Shown here: in pieces, positions 55,383-64,000 of the stretch | Layout: each line of letters opens with the position of its first letter | Numbering within the stretch: the first letter of the stretch is position 1 | Source of the DNA: Actinernus sp. WN-2022 | Lineage: Eukaryota; Cnidaria; Anthozoa; Actiniaria; Actinernidae | Direction: 5' to 3' | Assembly: GCA_030867875.1 (NCBI GenBank) | Contig: JAOWCC010000286.1 | Span: 2,604,001-2,668,000, forward strand | DNA: 64,000 nucleotides | The notes under the pieces: generated by a model | What the model was told of the DNA's origin: nothing | Databases searched by the model: none | The model's input: the letters and a program-made list of their open reading frames with translations, nothing else | Translations under genes and position numbers: made by a program

Positions 55383-58300
55383 CTGTTGGGCTGTTGCTAT
55401 CCAAGATAAGACCTTTCGCTGTGGAAAGGTGGTCAATTAGCCAGTCATACAACTCCAATGGTAACTCCTCACCATCTACCACTTCACCATCAAATTTAGT
55501 GAGGCGTTCATAAGCAATTGGGATAAGATTGTCATGACTCTCATTAGGTTGCCATGAAACTGAGCTGGCCACATCAATAGCACTCCAAAGGCCAACAACA
55601 ACGGTCTTGACAGCATCACAAAATATTGTTTCTCCAAACCAAACAAACAAATTTAACAGTAAATATTAAGTACTGGGTATTAATTATGGTAAAATATGAT
55701 GGCTAAAATAAACATATATCTATTTTGACAACTCCACCCCCTATCTTATATTTTCCAACCCCTTCCTCTGTAACCCCCTAATCAAGGCTCGGTTTCCAGC
55801 CGTGGGGGTTTCGGTGAGCCCGCGATTCTCTCCCCACTCACGGCTGGGTGCGCAAGCTGAGGCATTGTAGGTTTTTAGACAATCGAAAAATAGGCACTAA
55901 AATCCTGTTGCTGAATCATTTGCATAATAAGCCAGCCATAGTAAGCCATAGTAAGCCAGACCAAAGGCTTTTGATTGCTGCTCCGAAATGTGTTTAAATT
56001 TGCTCTGAAAAAGTTTGGTTTCGAAGAACTCAAGGATTCACACAAAGAAGCAGTAAGATAATTAGTTTTTGGTGAAGACACTATCAGTGGAAAGTCACTT
56101 GGGAAACCATCAGCTCAAAGGTTGCAAAGCTTTTAAAATGTTGAGTCATTTCTCATTTAATTTACTTATGCAAGACTAGGTTGCCTGGCTATTCTTACTT
56201 CAAAGAAAATTAGTGCTGCCTTTATCGGAGAAGAAAATACGGATGACTCCATATTAAAAGAGTATAGAAGAGAGGAAGTCTCAGACCAAAACAAACTCTA
56301 AACAAGTACTGAGCAGGAATACTCAACTCTAGCTCAGATTCCAAGATAACATCTGAACTTTATCCCTGTAAATTTCGGCTTTTAATTTCTGTCAGTGAGT
56401 GTCTTGATTGACACTTAAATATTAAAGAGTAACAAATGAAGTAGCCTGGTTTCTCAATGATTTTAAATGGTGTTTGTTCTTGATAATTAATTTCACACTT
56501 GGAGTCTTAGTCCAATGTGTTTTGAAAGTTTATGCAGAATCTAACCTAAGCTCATGAAAGGGTAAACAAAAACACTCAAATAAATGAATATTGAATTTTA
56601 ATCAGATGACGTCACGGACACGGTGTGTTGACTGCGTGCCCAGCCGTTAGTGGGGGGAGGCTTTGGAGAAACGACACCCCAATGGCTGAAACCGTGCCTA
56701 CCCCTGATCATGATCTAGATTTAATAAGAGTAATAGGGATTATGCAAACCTTGCTTGAAAGGCTTGTTCTGTATGTGAAAAAATATTGTACATTCTTTCC
56801 CTCCTTCTTCGGTCACCGCCTTTCTTACTTTGCCAACATCTTCACAATTGCATGGTATGGCAATTGCCCACTTCAGCCTAACAGCAAAGTTGAGCTTTGC
56901 CATTTGTGTAATGATGTCTTTCACAACTGCATAGACATCTCTATCCTTGGAAATTGAATAAAGAAGTACATGATTGTACATGTGAATGAAGTCATCAAGT
57001 GTCTGACAACGAATTAACAAATTCTAATAGTTTACCATCATTGGTGCATTGTATGTCGTCTTATTTACTACATTTTGCATCATATCATGGTTAAAACTGT
57101 TGTTGCCAACCAAGTGAAACAATAAATTTTGACCATGAGATTCATGATGTACATGTAAAACATAATAAATCATCTAGAACATACAAATATACCATGGTAA
57201 ACTATAATAATAATAATAACAATAATAATAATATTTTGATAGGGTGCTCTCGCCACCGAAGTGTTTTTCAGAGAGGCCCTGTAAAAAGAAAAACTAACTA
57301 AATGGAATACTGAGTAAGCATAAAAGTTACAAACAGAATAGTAGTTAAGTATTAAATGTGTATGGTTTTAATAGAGTTTAAAATGTTTGATTACATACAT
57401 GGAATTTGAGCTTGAATACAGATAATGATCTTACAGACCGAACATCTAAATATTAAGTTAAATTAAAGTCCTTTGATGCATGGTCTGAAAGTTTTTGTTT
57501 GCCCCAGTTTGTTTAAAGCTTGGCAGATGTAAGCTTGACTTGGTTCTTGTATTACAACCATGAATTTCACTGTTCTGTTTTTTTTTTAAAACAAACTACC
57601 ATGCAGTAACTGACAGTGAAGCAGAATATACTTGAAAATGATGGACAAAGTGATTTTATCATACACTATCATGTAATCTGTGATGCAAGCAACAATACAA
57701 TACACTGTACATGTATGTTGTATGTTCTCTCATTTCCAATGGTAAAAGCCAATTAGAACACTGAGCAGTTGTTGTATAAATTAGGATCCAGGTTGATGCT
57801 TGACTGGTATTGTTGTATCCTTCAATTAGAAATATGACTTCAGATAACGTTCTTACAATGATGCATACATATAGTTTTTTCATTGTAGGAACATGCTTTA
57901 CACGCCTAGTCCACCTAACAAAGTATACTAAAACCAAAGATTTTGTTGAGGTTCTGACATAACTCAGTACATGTACTAGATACTATTTTGTCCCATCTTT
58001 CTGGAATATAAATTAATTGATAAACAAAACAGCTAGCAGAGAAAGGCAGAAATTGCCTGTGATTTCAGTGAAGTTTTCAAATTTTTAATTTAGTTAACAT
58101 ACATGTGCTGCTGACAAAATCATCACGTTTTTTTCGAAAAGGATCACACTTAATTAAGACTGTTTGTTTGCAAGCATGCAAAAAGCCATGCTTAATACAA
58201 AAACAAATAATAATAACGTATAATAATAACGTATTAGGAGCATCCTACAGAGTCTCGATGCTCTTACATATTATACCTAATAGAAATAAAAATTACATGA

Positions 58301-59425
58301 ATATATAAAAAGTATCAAGTAACTAGCTAAAAGCATCTAAAAAGAAAGGTCTTCAAACTTGATTTAAACGTAATTAATGAATCAATACTTCGAATATAAT
58401 CCGGAAGAGAGTTCCACAGTTTAGCTGCAGCGACATAGAATGATCTGTCGCCATAGGTTACAGTATTACAACGAGGAACTGACAGTAAATTATGTGAACT
58501 CGATCTGAGTGAACGAGAAGGTATGTAAGGTCTGAGCAATTCGCTTATATAGTTGGGAGCTTGGCCATGGAGAGCCTTAAAAGTAATTAAAATTATTTTA
58601 AAAGTGATTCTATCTCTAACTGGCAGCCAGTGAAGTTTATATAAGATAGGGGAAAGTCTCGCAGCCGTATTCTGCACACGCTGTAGTTTATCAAGTTCAC
58701 ATGCCGGTAAACCATACAAAATGCTATTACATGAGTCAAGTTGAGATGTAATGAAGGCATGAACTAATCTTTCACAATCATCCTGGGCCAAGTTTTTGTT
58801 TTTGTTTTTTTGTTCACATCTTTCTTAATCATGGAGAATTACAATAAAATGTCATATTAAATAAAAGTGTGAATAAAAGTGTCATTAAAAAACTTAATAA
58901 ACACTATCAAATTGATGTCACAACCTAAAATACTTGGCACAATCAAATAAAATTGGTATCTTAAAGCTTAAAGTATGTTGAAATTGCATCAAATTTCACA
59001 AATGAAACTGATTCAGTTGTTAAAAACGTTTTTTTTTGCAATGCGAACTGTTCTTTTAGGGTTATCCATACATGTATACACATGTACACTGCTGATATAT
59101 TGCATACTACTGCCATGTCAAATGAATATAGACCAAATACAACACACATGTCTATTTGTTTAAACTCAATCACATGTACATGTACCTCATCTATATCACG
59201 TGGACTACCAATGAATAGTGATTAACTTTCATTCACCATTTCAAGAACTTCCTCCTTACTGATCATCAGGAATGTTTGATCAGACACATGGCCCTTGCTT
59301 CCAGACTTTCCTGTAATGATTTCCTCTTCACTTTCAGTTGCTGCCTTTGCAGGCTTTCCTTGTTTATTCTTGAGGATTGCCAGGAAGGTCTTGAAACTGG
59401 CAGAGTCATCAAGGTCACTTATGCC
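55383..59425 (-). CDS. Methyltransferase-like gene, three in-phase exons (partial)
   Basis: Exons 59425-59237, 57002-56750 and 55631-55383 join in phase on the minus strand with GT-AG introns. First piece: GISDLDDSASFKTFLAILKN and an acidic/basic linker. Second: DRDVYAVVKDIITQMAKL and KAVTEEGGKECTIFFHI. Third: CDAVKTVVVGLWSAIDV, SWQPNESHDNLIPIAYERL and ELPLELYDWLIDHL, then GLILDSNSPTG. The last segment resembles the final helix plus the D/S-x-x-x-G-T-G-type SAM loop of N6/N4-type DNA methylases, where ELY.WLI precedes LDP..GSGTT. Here PTG replaces SGTG. First and last exons are not found. An L2-like LINE lies in the first intron. Assignment to the methyltransferase fold is inference. Confidence 0.5.
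57205..57235 (+). repeat. (AAT)n microsatellite
   Basis: About nine AAT/AAC units. Confidence 0.85.
58105..58791 (-). mobile_element. L2-like LINE 3' fragment
   Basis: The frame 58791-58327 reads ERLVHAFITSQLDSCNSILY, GLPACELDKLQRVQNTAARL, LYKLHWLPVRDRITFKI, LITFKALHGQAPNYISELL, YGDRSFYVAAAKLWNSLP and ends TFLFRCF. This is the reverse transcriptase C-terminus of L2-type LINEs. Roughly 20 residues normally between AARL and the LHWLPV block are missing, indicating a small deletion. The 3' flank includes a TAATAATAACG repeat. 5'-truncated. Confidence 0.85.
58893..58975 (+). repeat. Dispersed 80-bp repeat, copy 2
   Basis: Partner of 55091-55172. Confidence 0.8.
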
Positions 59426-59429
59426 CTAA

Positions 59430-60512
59430 AAATTAATGATAATTTGAAAGGTTCATTGTAGAGAGCTGCAGCAGCTATGTAGTGTATCCTGTGGTACATG
59501 TATGTAAGTTGTATTCAGTAAGTGTGTCTATAGCTGCATGCTTGTTATAATTATTAGAGACCCTATGTCAACTGTTCAATACACTTTGTAAGGATTAATA
59601 GCTATAATTTAAGTTGCATATTTAACCATTGGGGAATACTACAAATAATGCTACATTATATCACAATAATTAGATTTGTTATGCATTATTTAAAGCATAT
59701 AATCAATGGTCAACATACAGTGTACTGTACATATAACTAGTACAAAATTGATTTATGATGTTATGTTATTGTGACTTAATTGTTTACATGTACATTTACA
59801 GTACTTATGTACAATGTATGCAGGGATGTAAAATGTAAGCTGGTCTCATGTAATAAGTTACTTCCATTCCCATGTTCCCTATAACCATATTAATTTTATA
59901 GCCCTCAAAATCCTAATGACATCCCTTTGTACATTGTAAAAAAAATATGATTTTGTGTGTGGAATGTGAGTTAAGTATTAATAATGACAGTTATCAACTG
60001 AAGTTAGTTCTAGGTACGAAGATATTAAGAAGTGCTGCATTCCATACTACATGTACTTTCCACTGGCTGGAGACACTGATAAATATAATCAATTTGACAC
60101 TGTATGCAGCTCAGACCTGTGTAAGCCTTTCTGATGTTTCATCAGAGCTTTCTAATAATATTTCCAATTTCTTATTCACTGTTATTTCTTCAGTATTTTG
60201 AACAAGGATTTCCTCTTAAATAATAATTAATATCTACAAATACTGCAAAATATACAAATACATGAATTTCCGATAGGATTTCCAATTCATCTTATTCAAC
60301 AAACTTTAAAATAAAAGCAATATTACTTTAATCTGGCAGGAATAACATTTGTATTGTAAACTACAGTTTGGGGATGAGAACTTGTATTATGGTCTCAAAT
60401 TGCATATTCACACCCAATCGCATAACGTATATAATATCTCAGAAGGAGATGTAATTCCCTGATTAGTACTTCTTTTGTCATTATCCCAGCGTAATAATCA
60501 CACTTTTCTTAT
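59430..60512. other. No supported gene
   Basis: AT-rich DNA with many ACATGTAC words. Only short frames are present. Upstream exons of the methyltransferase-like gene were not found here. Confidence 0.45.
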
Positions 60513-62735
60513 TTATATAATTCGTTCTCCATTGATATAACTGCTAGCTACCCGTGTGATCTCATCCACGTTCTTCTTCTCCCACACCCTTCTACCAACA
60601 TGCCCATGCGTTTCATCAATGGGGTCGAAAGTATATTCGTCGTGGATGGAAGGGGGAATCACACCACTGCTGCTAGCTTTTGATGCTTTGGATGGCGATG
60701 GAGATGCAGATGCAGAGCGTGTGATTGGTTTTGTCGATGTTTCAGTGAACAAACTTTCGATTGCCTCATGGCCCCTCTTTGATTGGAGAATTTTATCTTG
60801 CAAATTGTACGAGGCATCTGCGGTGGTCCTCCTATGGCCCATGGATACGGCTAGCCTGTTCTTGGTAGGAGAGTCAAGTTGTCTGTTGTTAGACACCACG
60901 ACCTGCCTAATGGTGGTGGGGCTGAAGGAGGAGAGCGTATCATCCTTGAACGCGTGGCTGGATTTGGCGAATGACTTGAGCAAATGGTGTACTTCATTAT
61001 TCCTCACCTCTGTCCCAGATGTCGTTAGAAAGACCCTGTCATTAGTTGCCACTTCGTCCACCACGAATAACGGGCGCACCTTGTCCATGAAGAGGACAAT
61101 AAGGGATTGGATGTTTCGAGGTATGTGCAACATGTACCCTCCGTGGGTGGTCACGGTCTTGTGGTGGGTGATCTGCATTGTGTAGTTACCGGACGCGTCT
61201 TTCTTGAGTTTGAGGAACGCCTTCAGAGTCATCTCTGCTATGATGCCAGCCCTATTGGCGTTGGCCATATTGAGAAGAAAAATAAGCCAGTTTCGTATTT
61301 GAATGGCCTTCTCCATAGAGATGTCAGCACTGGCAGTATCTTCTAAAATGGCCTTGCAAGTCTGGGAATGCTTGTAATCCCGAGCACCCTTGAGTTCTTC
61401 CAGGCTTGGCTGGCGCTCCCAGGTGGCATACTCCCTGTCTCCTTTCTGCTGCGCTTTCATCTTTTTCCAGGAGCCCCTCCACACTTCCTGGCGTTCCTTC
61501 AGGGTCTGAAGGGCGGACCTACTTTCCGCAGAAAGGTCTGACCGTTTAGCCTCCGGCAAAAGGACGTACCGCAGGAAATCCTCCAGCGAACGGGAGTATA
61601 CGTGAAGCGTGGCGATCGTTCGGCCTTCGCTCTCATCTTTTGCGTACAGGTCGATATTACGCCTGAAGAATGAGTTGTATACTGTATTGACATCCGTTAA
61701 TACCTTTAGATCCTTGGCATGTTTGTCAATGCTCTTTACAATGGTCAGTAGTTGTTGGGCCATCTGTTTTATACGTCTGTCGTCCTTGGACACACCATGA
61801 GGAGTCGACAGGTGGTCCTTCCATGCCCATACAAGATGTTCGATGGCATTTTTCGGCAGATTCGAGACCTCGTCCTCCGATGTAGATGTTTCTTCATCGC
61901 TTCTAGAGTAGTCGGGGTCGTCGAACTGGTCGAACTCCATTTCCGGCGATGGCGGCGGCGAGGGTGAGGTTGTGGCCTTAGAAGTGCTAGCCTTAGGGGT
62001 TCGTCTTTCCTTTTGGAGAGGTGGTGTTATGCTAGTTTCTCTTTCTCGGCGAGGCCGTGTCGCCGCTTCGACTAACGGCTTGCTAGCCTTGCTAGTCTTG
62101 CTAGTTTCTTTTTCTCGGTGAGGCTGTGTTGCTGCTTCAACTAACGGCTTGCTAGCCTTGCTAGTCTTGCTAGTTTATTTTTCTCGGTGAGGCTGTATTG
62201 CTGCTTCGACTAACGGCTTGCTAGCCTTGCCCACTTTCTCCTTCCCCTCTTTATTACCCGAGTGCATTCGCTTGAGGTGGGTGTCGAGCCTCTGGCCACG
62301 CCAGTCGCACTTTGGGCAACCCTTTACTTTGCGCTTGTTGAGAGGCTCACCTCTCAGCTTCGCCAACCAGGTGGTATACCTCTCTTTAGACCATGCATGC
62401 CTCTTTCCAGTGAGGTGCTGGCTCAGATGACGATGGTGTTTGCCATCTTTGCAAACAGGGCACGTCCCTCTATGAAATTCCTTGCATTTCTCACTTGCCA
62501 CTGATTTCTCAGCACCCTCTTTGTCTTTTCCCACGGTCTCCTCGCTGGGTTGCTGTGGAGGAACATCCACCACGTGAACATGAACCTCCTTGGTAGAAAC
62601 GGTTCGCTGGCCGGGAAGTTTCGCAAAATGAACCCGGCATTTAAGCGTAGCCGGGTCCTTACTGTGGGCATGTAGTCCACCATGGTCTGTTGACGGCTCA
62701 AGGGCAACTCGTCGGGGTGATGATATTGATGATTG
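60513..62735 (-). pseudogene. Zinc-finger plus tyrosine-recombinase-like protein, one nonsense codon
   Basis: One minus-strand frame runs from about 62720 to 60513, broken only by TAA at 62177-62175. The N-terminal part has two C2H2-like fingers, CPVCKDGKHHRHLSQHLTGK and CPKCDWRGQRLDTHLKRMH. A 23-residue unit (SKPLVEAATQPHREK core) is then repeated about three times. Next come an acidic patch (DEETSTSEDEVSN), a helical core, NRAGIIAEMTL (first Arg), HHKT (Lys), SPTTIRQVVVS (Arg), MGHRRTTADASYN (His, Tyr) and a Ser-rich tail. That order fits the R-K-[H/R]xxR-H-Y layout of tyrosine recombinases, with some substitution. A frame change near 62640 links to an upstream exon at about 62954-62811 (HHDYLFVTYHGKTGCQDLY). 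From the internal Met at 61940 a 475-codon recombinase part is intact. Confidence 0.7.
62033..62226 (-). repeat. 69-bp in-frame tandem repeat, about 3 copies
   Basis: The word GCTTGCTAGCC starts at 62078, 62147 and 62216, an exact 69-bp period. The unit encodes 23 residues. In the copy nearest the N-terminus a GAA codon has become TAA. Confidence 0.9.
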
Positions 62736-62810
62736 CTACAACAAATAATAAGGCTTAATGAAACTATATACGGACTGCATCTCTTTAAAAAAAATATGTA
62801 CTTACTCTTC

Positions 62811-62954
62811 GATGAGTATCCTAAACTTCCTCATCATTTTTGCATGGGACGTTAACCCCCAATCGAACGTCATCTCCTGCTCCGCGCACACCCACGAATA
62901 GAGATCCTGACATCCAGTTTTCCCGTGGTAGGTAACGAATAGGTAGTCATGATG
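62811..62954 (-). CDS. Upstream exon of the recombinase-like gene
   Basis: Acceptor ATTTTGTAG and donor GTAAGT bound an open 48-codon reading containing HHDYLFVTYHGKTGC, WVCAEQEMTFDWGL and MMRKFRILIEE. Its phase joins the next exon (starting 62735) in the DELPLSRQQTMVDYMP frame, which must shift near 62640 to reach the zinc-finger frame. Confidence 0.5.
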
Positions 62955-64000
62955 AATAACTACAAAATGAAACCAGATACCAAACAATTTTACATACATT
63001 ATGGACCACGTTTGACGCAAAACTGTAAGTGGCTTACCTTCGAGGTATCGTAAAGTGGAATGGCAAAAAGAGCACGCCGCTGAATAGAAATCTCTCGTTC
63101 ACCCTACAGAAAAAGGGTATGGTCAAATTGTGAAATGATGTGGATTTAACAGACATTATTTACCACGTCCTACGCAAAACTATAAGTTGCTTACCTTGCT
63201 ATTATTCCAGAAGAAATACGGCAACTCGCTCCTACAAAATCTCTCGTTCACCCTACAGAAAAAAAGAGTAATGTTGAAATGAGAAATGATGTCAATTTTA
63301 CAGACATTACGGACAATGTTCGACGCAAAACTTGAAGTGTCACCTTGTAATTAAACCAATCGATATAACTGTAAATAAAGTTGTTGACTTGACTGTAAAC
63401 ATACAAAAGCTGTAACGAAATACAAACATTGTAATATACTTTGCACGGTTGCATAGAACAGAGTCTCCTGTAGATTTGTGGTATTCTGGTATTGGGAGGT
63501 ATGTTGCTTAGTTGTGGAGTTATTTTAGGTCAAACATGACTAAAAATCAGGTTTTTATATGACAAAAAGTGAAATTTCAAACGGCCATGGGATAGTACCG
63601 TTAAGATATTAACGATGCGCAATGACACTTTTGAATAGCCCTATTTCTCAGCTATCAGAAGCTCCTTATAAGTTTTCTCAGGAATGACGTCATCGCGAGA
63701 TATGGTGCCACAAACACGGCTCAAACACGATATTTAACTCAAAATTGTGATGATACCATTCATCCAAATCGAAAACTGAATACAGCAGTGTGTAACTGGG
63801 ACCGTGGGCAATCTTTTTGATGGTTAAAGAACCTTCGACATTTTGCTGTCTTAGACCCGTTTCCCTTGAGGTAGTCTCAGAAATTTTACCCTATAGCAAC
63901 TTAGCCAATATTTGTCCAAACGTCATAATATTTGTATGACAGATGTCGGCGATGAAGATTAGCTGTCATTTTGATTCTTAGCTCATTTGCATAAAACGTG
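62955..64000. other. Possible short upstream exons, otherwise nothing
   Basis: Two minus-strand candidate mini-exons (about 63104-63039 and 63253-63196) each start GGTGAACGAGAGATTT after CTGTAG and end at GTAAGC. They look like duplicated exons, but phases to 62954 do not fit cleanly. Beyond 63460 I see no gene. Confidence 0.3.

Noticed and set aside
1..64000. tRNA, rRNA or snRNA genes
   Set aside because: I did not see a convincing cloverleaf or conserved RNA sequence by eye; a tRNAscan/Infernal run would be decisive.

Overview
Eukaryotic genomic DNA, most likely from an anthozoan cnidarian (coral or sea anemone) or another marine invertebrate. I infer this from consensus GT-AG introns, AT-rich non-coding DNA full of ACATGTACATGTA-type words, CR1/L2-like LINE fragments, DIRS-like tyrosine recombinase remains, many short inverted-repeat elements, and multicopy families that I associate with cnidarian assemblies. 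I see no clear single-copy housekeeping gene. The window is an accessory, transposon-rich landscape.

The standout is 1.6-15.4 kb. The interval 1623-15341 is bounded by a perfect 16-bp terminal inverted repeat and a perfect 9-bp target-site duplication. Inside are two intact, convergent, intron-containing genes. The first (+, 8 exons, 1115 codons) carries a DUF6589-type domain with conserved acidic motifs, a ZAD-like N-terminus and two C2H2 fingers. The second (-, 2 exons, 604 codons) is a RecQ-like DEVH-box helicase. I read this as a large autonomous DNA transposon whose presumptive transposase is the DUF6589 protein. Smaller inverted-repeat elements have landed in its introns.

15.4-30 kb: a LINE reverse transcriptase fragment, an LTR-leader-like stretch, a DIRS-like tyrosine recombinase remnant followed by 116-bp direct repeats, a 130-140-bp satellite, a 1.45-kb TTAA-flanked element, a degenerate gene with a 2A-like motif, a LINE ORF1/endonuclease fragment interrupted by a MITE, and an apparently intact Ulp1/C48-type protease gene.

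30-45 kb: mostly repeats and isolated exons. The exception is a minus-strand RAG1 N-terminal-region-like locus (zinc-binding cysteines, RING finger, extra zinc finger) broken by several frameshifts at 41.1-42.3 kb, with another transposon-like exon downstream.

45-51 kb: a degenerate minus-strand gene of a large invertebrate multicopy family ending in a CXC-like cysteine cluster, two degenerate integrase-core fragments and a 32-bp minisatellite.

51-64 kb: a palindrome-containing 30-bp minisatellite, an inverted-repeat element, three in-phase exons of a methyltransferase-like gene (-), an L2-like LINE 3' end, and a zinc-finger/tyrosine-recombinase-like gene (-) with a nonsense codon inside a 69-bp in-frame tandem repeat.

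Exon boundaries were read by eye from splice consensus and phase. No similarity search or alignment was run, and family names come from motif recognition.
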